A stretch of DNA of 36,854 nucleotides from Sulfurospirillum sp. UBA12182 (GTDB lineage Bacteria > Campylobacterota > Campylobacteria > Campylobacterales > Sulfurospirillaceae). A model generated the notes under the pieces. That model had not been told where the DNA came from, searched no databases, and worked only from the letters and a program-made list of their open reading frames with translations. The position numbers and the translations under genes were made by a program. The stretch is from assembly GCA_002742765.1 (NCBI GenBank), contig DLUF01000049.1:1516-38369 (forward strand), written 5' to 3'. Shown here piece after piece: positions 1-6,917 of the stretch. Every line of letters starts with the position of its first letter. Position 1 is the stretch's first letter.

Positions 1-682
1 GTTTGTAGGGGTATTAAAACTAGCAGCTATATCATCCATGGCATTATGTGATTGTATCACATGCTAGTTTGTAGGGGTATTAAAACAAGAATATCGATAC
101 AAAGGGGGCTAGAGATAATTGTATCACATGCTAGTTTGTAGGGGTATTAAAACTCTAGCCCCAATTAGTTTCACAATTATGAAATTGTATCACATGCTAG
201 TTTGTAGGGGTATTAAAACTTCTTGATTCTAAAATACAGTATTTTTATTATTGTATCACATGCTAGTTTGTAGGGGTATTAAAACGATTAACTAGACTTA
301 AATCTTGAGTGATAAATTGTATCACATGCTAGTTTGTAGGGGTATTAAAACTGGTATTGACACCTTGTATTATTTCTGTTCATTGTATCACATGCTAGTT
401 TGTAGGGGTATTAAAACAGTTTAGTAAGTTCGGATTGAGTTACGTTAATTGTATCACATGCTAGTTTGTAGGGGTATTAAAACGAATTATTTATAGCATA
501 ACGAAGTGTTTTTATTGTATCACATGCTAGTTTGTAGGGGTATTAAAACGGCATATATATTTTATCCTCAATGGGTCTAATTGTATCACATGCTAGTTTG
601 TAGGGGTATTAAAACTAGATTCATGGGCTTTGGTAGCTAACCATCTATTGTATCACATGCTAGTTTGTAGGGGTATTAAAAC
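1..682 (-). CRISPR. Type II CRISPR array (10 complete repeats, one partial)
   Basis: Complete identical 36-nt repeats start at 51, 118, 184, 250, 316, 382, 448, 514, 580 and 647. A partial copy fills 1-20, so the array continues beyond the left edge. Ten spacers are visible, 30 nt long except those at 87-117 and 616-646 (31 nt). Read on the minus strand the repeat begins GTTTTAATACCCC and ends GTGATACAAT. The GTTTTA start is typical of type II crRNA repeats, and the plus-strand anti-repeat at 760-796 requires crRNA on the minus strand. The array therefore runs in the same direction as cas9-cas1-cas2. There is no repeat decay within the window. Confidence 0.98.
647..655 (-). promoter_or_regulatory. 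Extended -10 promoter inside the repeat (same in every repeat)
   Basis: On the minus strand the last nine bases of each repeat read TGATACAAT, a TGn plus TACAAT extended -10 element. It lies directly against the next spacer, so transcription would begin a few bases inside that spacer. Neisseria meningitidis type II-C repeats end in TGCTACAAT and are known to promote each crRNA separately; the match in sequence and position is close. The coordinates given are for the array-proximal repeat; equivalent sites open the repeats at 51, 118, 184, 250, 316, 382, 448, 514 and 580. There is no good -35 box, as expected for extended -10 promoters. Confidence 0.65.
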
Positions 683-760
683 CGATAAAAAAAAGATATT
701 TTGTGCATTTTCTACCCAAAATTTGAAAATTAAATAAAGTTTATGTATAATTTTGAAGCG
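683..760. other. CRISPR leader / spacer between array and tracrRNA
   Basis: A 78-bp AT-rich stretch separates the last perfect repeat from the anti-repeat. It contains the plus-strand tracrRNA promoter. I see no strong minus-strand promoter in it, which fits crRNA transcription starting from the repeats themselves. By position it could also serve as the integration leader, but that is inference. Confidence 0.5.
723..751 (+). promoter_or_regulatory. Sigma70 promoter of tracrRNA
   Basis: TTGAAA at 723-728, a 17-bp spacer and TATAAT at 746-751. This is almost the consensus housekeeping promoter. The expected start is near 757-759, just ahead of the anti-repeat. Confidence 0.85.
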
Positions 761-855
761 TTGTATCACACGCTAGTTTAATAGGGGTATTAAACTAAGG
801 CTATCTTTAAGATAGCCGACCTTAGGCGGTAGCTTCGGCTACTCGCCCTTCTTTT
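758..855 (+). ncRNA. tracrRNA of the type II-C system
   Basis: The anti-repeat at 760-796 pairs with the crRNA repeat over nearly its full length. It has one internal bulge (two A at 780-781 opposite one C) and a C771/A mismatch, the usual form of a crRNA:tracrRNA duplex. Behind it lies a nexus-like hairpin, GGCTATC 799-805 with GATAGCC 811-817. A second hairpin spans 825-847, capped by a cUUCGg tetraloop (834-837), and is followed by CTTCTTTT, an intrinsic terminator. The segment TAAGGC just after the anti-repeat resembles the start of the Neisseria tracrRNA tail. Predicted length is about 98 nt; the start is inferred from the promoter at 723-751. The tail overlaps the cas2 stop codon on the other strand. 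Confidence 0.9.
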
Positions 856-1186
856 AAAATAATAATAACTGTTTTGGTTCGTTTTTTTCCTCCACACTTG
901 GCTCTCCGATAATTATATCCATCGCTGCAAATTGTTTATCTGTAAAGACAAGAATCCTGATGTTTCCATGTTTGATATTTTTTTTGACAAACTCTTTGAT
1001 TCTTTTTTTACCGTAATTTGCAGAATCAAAAGAGCTAAATATCTTTCCATATACAGAGTACTGAAGTCTGTGGTAACCCTCTTTTTCTAATTCTTTGTGA
1101 AACCAGTGATATCTTTTTTTATCTTTTTTACTTTTTGTAGGTAAATCAAACATCAACATTAGCCACATGACTCTAAATGCACTCAT
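854..1186 (-). CDS. cas2: CRISPR-associated endonuclease Cas2
   Basis: Cas2 is the non-catalytic partner of Cas1 in the spacer-integration complex. The ORF is open from 1207 (117 aa), but the family start motif MSAFRVMWLMLMFDLP begins at the Met encoded at 1186, giving 110 aa, the usual Cas2 size. The ferredoxin-like beta1 strand ends in FDLP (Asp14), and LQYSVYGK follows about residue 42. The gene overlaps the end of cas1 by 14 nt, implying translational coupling. Its stop (854-856) lies on the poly-T tail of the convergent tracrRNA. No strong ribosome site is visible, consistent with coupling. Confidence 0.93.
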   Translation of the reverse strand: MSAFRVMWLMLMFDLPTKSKKDKKRYHWFHKELEKEGYHRLQYSVYGKIFSSFDSANYGKKRIKEFVKKNIKHGNIRILVFTDKQFAAMDIIIGEPSVEEKNEPKQLLLF

Positions 1187-2108
1187 ACTCAAAAAAACCA
1201 AAATCAATAGATGGAAAAGCTAAGGCTTCCACCTCTCCACTCATCATCACTTTTTTATACTCTCTTATGAAGCTATCTACTGCTTGAGAAACAGAAGATA
1301 TCCCAGTTTGATATTTTATACATTGCATACTCAAAAGAGAGGCTAAGTCTCTTTTGATTTCTAGTTTTAAAGTATTTTCTCTATTATATCTTGTCTCATA
1401 CAAAAGCTTTACATGTAAGTCACAAACTGGACGAAATACTTCCATCAAGTCATCTACAAGAGCAAAAGCATTGTATCTGTTTTTATGCCATATACCAAAA
1501 ACAGGCAACATCCCACTAGCACTTACACTTCTAGCAGCAGAAGCTCGCAATATCGCATAACTATAATTGAGCATACTATTGAGTATATCTTCACTTTTTT
1601 GGTCTCTTCTAAAACTTTTTTCCTTAAAAAAAGATTTCCAATACAACCTTGCAGCCTGAGCTTCATCTTGATTTTGGTCATACAGTTGGACTTTTTTGGC
1701 AAGTTCTAGCAAATCTTTACATGTAGGATTTACAAAAAACTCTAACACGGATGCTTGATTTTGAATCTTACATGTAACTATCTTTTTCCAGATTATTTCT
1801 CGAAAATCTTGAGGGATGGAAACTTGCAAATCGGCAATTTCTCTCATCGTAGAGTGCTGATGATAAGGACTTAAGATAGCACAAGGATGAAACTCTTCAT
1901 CGATAAACAAAGCTGCGATATTGTTTTTAGCCAATAGCTCCAAACTAGTTCCTGTAATCGAAAAATGGGTGTTATCAAAAAGGATAAAATCTATATCCCC
2001 TAGAGTCACTTTTACTTTTTGGTCATCATCATAAAAATGAATCAATAAATTTTCACTCACAACTTTTATCTTACAGGGTCTTGAGAGATGTACTATCTTC
2101 CATCCCAT
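1173..2108 (-). CDS. cas1: CRISPR-associated endonuclease Cas1 (type II)
   Basis: Cas1 is the integrase that inserts new spacers at the array. The protein has 311 aa, typical for type II Cas1. The metal-binding residues are visible: Glu149 in DEAQAARLYW, His208 in FGIWHKN and the acidic pair in VDDLMEVFRP (Asp220, Glu223). The start lies 3 nt after the cas9 stop, so cas9-cas1-cas2 form one transcription unit. Two exact copies of the TTACATGTAA palindrome and one near copy fall inside the gene, encoding LHVK and twice TCK. No csn2 or cas4 follows, which defines subtype II-C. Confidence 0.97.
   Translation of the reverse strand: MGWKIVHLSRPCKIKVVSENLLIHFYDDDQKVKVTLGDIDFILFDNTHFSITGTSLELLAKNNIAALFIDEEFHPCAILSPYHQHSTMREIADLQVSIPQDFREIIWKKIVTCKIQNQASVLEFFVNPTCKDLLELAKKVQLYDQNQDEAQAARLYWKSFFKEKSFRRDQKSEDILNSMLNYSYAILRASAARSVSASGMLPVFGIWHKNRYNAFALVDDLMEVFRPVCDLHVKLLYETRYNRENTLKLEIKRDLASLLSMQCIKYQTGISSVSQAVDSFIREYKKVMMSGEVEALAFPSIDFGFFEYECI
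1409..1418. repeat. TTACATGTAA palindrome, copy 1
   Basis: Inside cas1; read as Leu-His-Val-Lys. Confidence 0.9.
1768..1777. repeat. TTACATGTAA palindrome, copy 2
   Basis: Inside cas1 in another frame; read as Val-Thr-Cys-Lys. A one-mismatch copy (TTACATGTAG, 1717-1726) nearby is also read Thr-Cys-Lys. Confidence 0.9.
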
Positions 2109-2111
2109 AGG

Positions 2112-5100
2112 TCAACTTTTTATATTTTTGATAAATTCTAAAAGCTCACTTTGAACATCTCCTATGGTTATATAGGATTTGATATTGCCCAAAATGTCAA
2201 GATTTAGTTTTATAATTCCTGTGGCTTTTCCAACAGAATGCTGTTTATGACTATTTGCTTTGCCATTAAAAATAGTCAAAAATATATGGGGTTGATTTGA
2301 AATACTTGCAGGAAATCTCGGATTTGAAAATGCAGCCATTTTTTTATCTTCAAGAAAACTTACTATCTTTCCACCTTTAACCCCTCCATCTGGATAGATA
2401 AAAAATACCAAATCATTTTTATAAACTTTAAAGCTATCATCATTTTCTTTTAATTTATAAATACCATTAACAACTATTGTATTGGATACATCGATTCTTT
2501 CATATTGCAAAGTATCATTTTCTAAAACTGATTTAAAACCTATGAAAGTTTTCTCTTTGGTTGCAAGTCCTCCTCTTATCTCAAATCCTGTCAGATTTGT
2601 TTGATAAAACTTCACTTTTCGTATCTCATTGCCATTGTTATCAATAAGTGGAGAATGAACCAAATCATCTAATTTTATTTTTGCTTCACTCATCGCTTCT
2701 TTATCTTTTGCATCAAGCCAAACAAATTCATTTAAAAGTTTAACGATTTCATCTGCTCTTTTTTGAACTATTTTACATATCACATCATTTGGATTTGTTT
2801 TGTACAAATACATTTTCGTTAAAATCTCTTTTTTAAAACTCTCAACAAACACTTCTGCTTTAGTCACAGGAGTAATCTTCAAAGCGATAAATTTAGCTGT
2901 GATATTTTCCCTAACAGTATAGATATCATTTGGTTTTTTACTATAAATGGTGTCTTTATGAACTTTTGATACCATAGGTTTTTTTGATACCCAAAAATTG
3001 ACTGTTTTTGTATTTCCAAAAATATCTTTGTAGAAGATACTTTCTTCACCAAACTCATTGTATCTCTCTTCTATCATTTCTACCAACTCTTTTGGTTCAA
3101 TTCCCTCTATAAGTGGCATAGCTTTTTTGATATTTGCTCGTGCTTCATCATCAATTTTGCCTAAATTTTCTCTAAAAGTACTGGAGAGTTTTTGAAGCCA
3201 AGATTTATTTGTAAGCCCTATCAGGATGGCATCTATTGCATGATGGATGTTAGTATCTCTTGTTTTTGTTTTTACATGTAAGAGTTTTCTTATATTTGAT
3301 GTGGCTCTTCCTTGTATGTGTCTTATCTCCATAGAATTTTTAGTTTGATTTGGAAATGGATAGTACCTTTTTAGCACTTGAGCACTCAACGCTTCTATGT
3401 AGCTAGTTGCTCTTAGTTCTTTAGACTCAAAAGTGTCTTTGAAAGTTTCTTCAAGAGTAGTAGCAAGGAGATTTATCTTTTTTTTCCAATTTATTTTACG
3501 CTCTTTGAATAAATCTTCAACTCTATTTTTAAAATCTTCTTTATCATTTATAAAATTCATAGGAAGTTGATTTGATTTTTTTAAGTTGCTATCTCTATGA
3601 ACTAAAACTAAATTATGCTTTACACTCAATCCTCCTAAACTTTGAGGGATGATATGGTCAATGTCAACTTTAGAAGTAAATATATCTTTAAACTCTATCC
3701 CCTCTCCTGTATAGATATCTCTTCTGTTTTGTTCCTCATACATCAATATTTTTCGTGCGTATTTTCGGAGATTTTTTCCATAATACTCTGCAATAGCTTG
3801 GTACTCTTTATTTGAAACAATATCGTCTATCTGTTTTTCTAAAGCCTTATTTGCTTTTTCAATCTCTTTTTTTGCCTCTTCACTAAGACTTAGTTCTCTC
3901 GTGCTCTCAACTCGTATCTCATCAAATACACCATGTTTTACATGCAAATGTTTCACGAGTCGCAAAACAGCACTTACGACATATTTGACTGGATGGTTGT
4001 TAATAGAAAGGTTATCATCTTTTTCAAATTGTGAAAGACTGAGATATTTTATCCCTTTTTTAAAATGAGTATAATTCTCCTCTTCGCTGATATTTAACTC
4101 TTTTTTTATATCACTTAAAGTATATCCTTGTTCAAAAAAAGGAATAAACTTAACCATAGCATAGGATGATGTCCTCAAACTTGAACCTGTTTTATGTTTG
4201 ATAAGTTCGATAATAGTTTTATCATCCACTTTATCTTTTAACTTTTCATAGATAGTTTTTGGAGATTTTTCAAACCCTAGTACATCAAAAATCTCTTTTA
4301 AAATCTCATATCTATTTGGTTTTTCTAAAATGGCATTAAAAACATCTCCAAATTTTGAGAGATGACTTAGAAAATGAAATTTGACAATACTCAATGTTCC
4401 ATCCTCTTTATTAAATATCTTAACATTATCATCAAGTTTTAAAATTTTTCTAATATCTTTGTATTTTATATCCGTGATATTTTTGCCCTTTTTGATTTTT
4501 GCAAAAAAATCATCATGTATAAGTTTGATTTGTTCTTTAGTTATCTTTGTTTTTTCTTTGTTAAAAGTGATATTTGACACCGCTTGATACATTTTAAATA
4601 TATCAGCCAAGAGTGAGTATTGGTGTGATACTTTATGTTCTTTGTAAAATTTACACCTTGCAAATAAATCTTCATTATTTGATGATTCTTTTTGGTCATC
4701 TATCGTTTTGATAACTTGTGAAGTAAATTCATTAACTTTAAAATCTTTCTCAAACAATCCAAATTTTACTTGAGAAAATATAATCTTTTTTATCTCATCA
4801 TTAATATCTTCTCTTCTTATCATGTATCTATAATTATCATGATTTCTAAAAGTAGGGGTCTTTTTCTTCATCTCTTCTTCATAGATGATAGTTGCTACTG
4901 TTTTGTTTGGGTATTTGAGTTTTAAATTTTCTATAGTTTTTAATGCTAATTTGATTTTCCCTTTTTCATCATCTTTTTTCGCCTTTTCTTCTTCAAAGGA
5001 TATATCTAACTCTACACACAATTCTTCAAGCAAATCGCTTGTATCTAAAGATTTATATCCTCGATATTTGGCTATGGCATAAAGAATTGAAAACAACTCT

Positions 5101-5447
5101 TCAATGTTCAATTTTTCTTCAAAAGCTTTTTTAGCTCTTAATTCCCATTTGTTTTTATAGAAATTTTGTTTTTCTTGATACAAAAAATAGTTTTTCTCTC
5201 CGAATCCAAACTCTTCAAAAAGTTTTGCGAGATTTTTCTTTCGTTTTTTCCGTAAATTTACAAGTTTTGAAGCACTGCTACTTGCACTATGTAAAAGTTT
5301 TTTTGATTTACCATCTTTATCAGTAGCTTTATCAAACATACTTACACCATAATCAATCAAAGAGTATCTATTATTTTCCAATTCTTCTAAGATACTGTAG
5401 CCTATTGAAGTAATACCCAAATCCAATGAGAGAATCTTTTTAGTCAT
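2112..5447 (-). CDS. cas9: CRISPR-associated endonuclease Cas9 (type II-C)
   Basis: RNA-guided nuclease of 1111 aa, in the compact II-C size class and a little longer than Campylobacter jejuni Cas9. Domains in order: RuvC-I with Asp9 in LSLDLGITSIGYS; an Arg/Lys-rich bridge helix about 59-81; a REC lobe to about 490; RuvC-II with Glu514 in EIRVESTREL; HNH with His598 in DIDHIIPQS and Asn621 in HRDSNLKKSN; RuvC-III with His736 and Asp739 in HHAIDAIL; then the wedge and PAM-interacting region to the end. All catalytic residues of both nuclease sites are present, so the enzyme looks intact. A ribosome site AAGGA precedes the ATG. The PAM cannot be read from sequence. Confidence 0.98.
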   Translation of the reverse strand: MTKKILSLDLGITSIGYSILEELENNRYSLIDYGVSMFDKATDKDGKSKKLLHSASSSASKLVNLRKKRKKNLAKLFEEFGFGEKNYFLYQEKQNFYKNKWELRAKKAFEEKLNIEELFSILYAIAKYRGYKSLDTSDLLEELCVELDISFEEEKAKKDDEKGKIKLALKTIENLKLKYPNKTVATIIYEEEMKKKTPTFRNHDNYRYMIRREDINDEIKKIIFSQVKFGLFEKDFKVNEFTSQVIKTIDDQKESSNNEDLFARCKFYKEHKVSHQYSLLADIFKMYQAVSNITFNKEKTKITKEQIKLIHDDFFAKIKKGKNITDIKYKDIRKILKLDDNVKIFNKEDGTLSIVKFHFLSHLSKFGDVFNAILEKPNRYEILKEIFDVLGFEKSPKTIYEKLKDKVDDKTIIELIKHKTGSSLRTSSYAMVKFIPFFEQGYTLSDIKKELNISEEENYTHFKKGIKYLSLSQFEKDDNLSINNHPVKYVVSAVLRLVKHLHVKHGVFDEIRVESTRELSLSEEAKKEIEKANKALEKQIDDIVSNKEYQAIAEYYGKNLRKYARKILMYEEQNRRDIYTGEGIEFKDIFTSKVDIDHIIPQSLGGLSVKHNLVLVHRDSNLKKSNQLPMNFINDKEDFKNRVEDLFKERKINWKKKINLLATTLEETFKDTFESKELRATSYIEALSAQVLKRYYPFPNQTKNSMEIRHIQGRATSNIRKLLHVKTKTRDTNIHHAIDAILIGLTNKSWLQKLSSTFRENLGKIDDEARANIKKAMPLIEGIEPKELVEMIEERYNEFGEESIFYKDIFGNTKTVNFWVSKKPMVSKVHKDTIYSKKPNDIYTVRENITAKFIALKITPVTKAEVFVESFKKEILTKMYLYKTNPNDVICKIVQKRADEIVKLLNEFVWLDAKDKEAMSEAKIKLDDLVHSPLIDNNGNEIRKVKFYQTNLTGFEIRGGLATKEKTFIGFKSVLENDTLQYERIDVSNTIVVNGIYKLKENDDSFKVYKNDLVFFIYPDGGVKGGKIVSFLEDKKMAAFSNPRFPASISNQPHIFLTIFNGKANSHKQHSVGKATGIIKLNLDILGNIKSYITIGDVQSELLEFIKNIKS
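3272..3281. repeat. TTACATGTAA palindrome, copy 3
   Basis: Inside cas9, read Leu-His-Val-Lys just before RuvC-III. A one-mismatch copy, TTACATGCAA (3938-3947), is also read Leu-His-Val-Lys near RuvC-II. Confidence 0.9.
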
Positions 5448-5476
5448 AAAAATCCTTTAAAAATCTATAAAATAAT

Positions 5477-5505
5477 ATTATACATTAAAAAATAATGATT
5501 TTTAA
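5477..5505 (-). promoter_or_regulatory. Probable promoter of cas9-cas1-cas2
   Basis: On the minus strand TATAAT (5477-5482) sits 30 nt before the cas9 ATG, with TTAAAA (5500-5505) 17 bp upstream matching four of six -35 bases. The surrounding sequence is T-rich, as usual in Campylobacterota promoters. The leader RNA would be about 20-25 nt. Confidence 0.6.
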
Positions 5506-5536
5506 CTTTAAAAAATTCTTATATATAAACTTTTTC

Positions 5537-5565
5537 TTGACAAATTAAAACTTTGGATGTATCAT
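5537..5565 (+). promoter_or_regulatory. Sigma70 promoter of the tetR-RND operon
   Basis: A perfect TTGACA (5537-5542), a 17-bp spacer and TATCAT (5560-5565). The start should lie near 5572, directly before the palindrome at 5577-5591. Confidence 0.8.
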
Positions 5566-5576
5566 TTCAAAAATGA

Positions 5577-5591
5577 ATGACTGTCAGTCAT
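5577..5591. promoter_or_regulatory. Palindromic operator, probably for the TetR-type repressor
   Basis: ATGACTG-T-CAGTCAT is a perfect 7-bp inverted repeat around one central base. It lies between the predicted transcription start and the ribosome site of the tetR gene. Position and symmetry suit autorepression of the whole operon by the downstream regulator. Confidence 0.7.
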
Positions 5592-5603
5592 AAAAGGAAT
5601 TCT

Positions 5604-6218
5604 ATGGCTAGAATCATAGACAAAGAGGAAAAACGAAACGATATTGCTCGTGCTTCTATCGCTTTGTTTTGTGAAAAAGGCATACAACAAACAAGCATGA
5701 AAGCTATCGCAAAGAGTGCAGGTGTAGCAAAAGGTACGATTTATCTCTATTTTAAAAACAAAGAGGAAATCATCTTTGCTATTTGGGACATGATAACTCA
5801 AATTCACCAAAAATCATACATGAAAAATATTACTAATGAGATGAGTGCTAGAGAAAAAATTTTATTGTATTTTAATTTTGAAGAATGTGAAGCACATGAG
5901 GACAAAGAACAAATTCTCATACTTTTTCAACACTTTCTTAGTGCAATGCTCGTTGATAAAACAGGAATATACACAAAGTATTTTGAAAGTTTTTTTGAAA
6001 AAGATTTTGAGTTTATCTCAACATGCTTACGCGAAGGAGTTCAAAAAGGAGAATTTCAAAGTGAAGATATTGAAATTCTTACAACGAGTATCATTCTTAT
6101 ATTTAAAGGTTTAGCAGTACATGTAAAAGCTTCAAATCTTGGTTTTTTTGAAGCTCAAAAGTTACTGCTTCAGTATATCAACTCCCTTTTAGACCATTAC
6201 ACAAGGTGTTTATCATGA
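5604..6218 (+). CDS. TetR/AcrR-family transcriptional regulator
   Basis: Predicted dimeric repressor of 204 aa. The N-terminal helix-turn-helix occupies about residues 12-56 (TSMKAIAKSAGVAKGTIYLYF is the recognition region). The rest is an all-helical ligand domain with no recognisable ligand. The frame is open from 5577, but AAGGA six bases before the ATG at 5604 and the family-like start MARIIDKEEK fix the start there; the upstream ATG falls inside the operator. The stop overlaps the adaptor start as ATGA. The regulator probably controls the pump it precedes and itself, through the palindrome at 5577-5591. Confidence 0.9.
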   Translation: MARIIDKEEKRNDIARASIALFCEKGIQQTSMKAIAKSAGVAKGTIYLYFKNKEEIIFAIWDMITQIHQKSYMKNITNEMSAREKILLYFNFEECEAHEDKEQILILFQHFLSAMLVDKTGIYTKYFESFFEKDFEFISTCLREGVQKGEFQSEDIEILTTSIILIFKGLAVHVKASNLGFFEAQKLLLQYINSLLDHYTRCLS

Positions 6219-6913
6219 AAAAAGTTTTTTTTACTATTGTATTTTTATATCAAGCCCTCATAGCAGGGGAAGTTTATGCTACCTTTGATGTAGTGAGTGA
6301 AAAAAGTTCAGAACTTGGACTTTCCATCTCAGGCATCGTTGGAAGCTTACATGTAGAAGTTGGAAGTCATGCAAAAAAAGGGGATTTACTCCTAGCTTTA
6401 GATAATGCTCAAGAAAAGAATGAGTATGAAATCGCAAAGAAAAATGCAGAACATGCCCAAAAAGTTTATAACCGCTATGCAAAAATCGCTGATGTCATCA
6501 ACAAAGAACAGATGGACAATTATCGCTACGATATGGAAGTCAAAATGCTCACAGCAAAAAATAAAGAGATTGTTTTCAAAAAAACAGAGCTTAGAGCTCC
6601 TTATGATTTGATAGTTTCTAAAAAGATGACTGAACTAGGAAATATCGTCTTAGGTTCACAAACGAAACTTTTGACAGTTGAAAGTGTAGAGGATATAAAG
6701 CTCATACTCAAGTTTGATGAAAAGTACTGGCAACAAGTCAAAGTAGGACAAAAATTTATCTACAAAGTTGATGGAAGTGATAAAAACTATGAAGGCACTA
6801 TCACCAAAATCTACCCAACTGTACTCTCAAGTACACGTCAAATGCAAGCTGAAGTCAAAGCAAAAGACCTTCTTCCAGGACTTTTTGGCAATGGCAATAT
6901 CATAGTGGAATAA
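6215..6913 (+). CDS. RND efflux periplasmic adaptor (membrane fusion protein), short form
   Basis: The protein has 232 aa and a signal peptide (about residues 1-22, MKKVFFTIVFLYQALIAGEVYA split here only for reading). A lipoyl-like half (GIVGSLHVEVGSHAKKGDLL) is followed by a short coiled-coil hairpin rich in Lys and Ala (about 70-120), the second lipoyl half (LRAPYDLIVSKKM) and a beta-barrel region. It is much shorter than typical AcrA-type adaptors (roughly 370-400 aa), mainly because of a short hairpin and an absent C-terminal membrane-proximal domain. The ATG at 6215 overlaps the tetR stop by four bases; an upstream GTG at 6206 is less likely. It connects the RND pump that follows to an outer-membrane channel not encoded here. 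Confidence 0.87.
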   Translation: MKKVFFTIVFLYQALIAGEVYATFDVVSEKSSELGLSISGIVGSLHVEVGSHAKKGDLLLALDNAQEKNEYEIAKKNAEHAQKVYNRYAKIADVINKEQMDNYRYDMEVKMLTAKNKEIVFKKTELRAPYDLIVSKKMTELGNIVLGSQTKLLTVESVEDIKLILKFDEKYWQQVKVGQKFIYKVDGSDKNYEGTITKIYPTVLSSTRQMQAEVKAKDLLPGLFGNGNIIVE

Positions 6914-6917
6914 TCCC

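Noticed and set aside
51-682. Array transcribed on the plus strand
   Set aside because: The repeat would then start ATTGTAT and end AAAAC and would match, not pair with, the tracrRNA anti-repeat.
760-796. A degenerate last CRISPR repeat
   Set aside because: It is followed by hairpins and a terminator and preceded by a plus-strand promoter, so it is the tracrRNA anti-repeat, not an array unit.
1-5447. Subtype II-A or II-B
   Set aside because: No csn2 or cas4 follows cas1-cas2, and Cas9 is compact; cas2 is followed directly by tracrRNA and array.
5562-5810. Minus-strand ORF opposite tetR
   Set aside because: Shadow of the TetR gene; no ribosome site or family resemblance, and it covers the operator and promoter.
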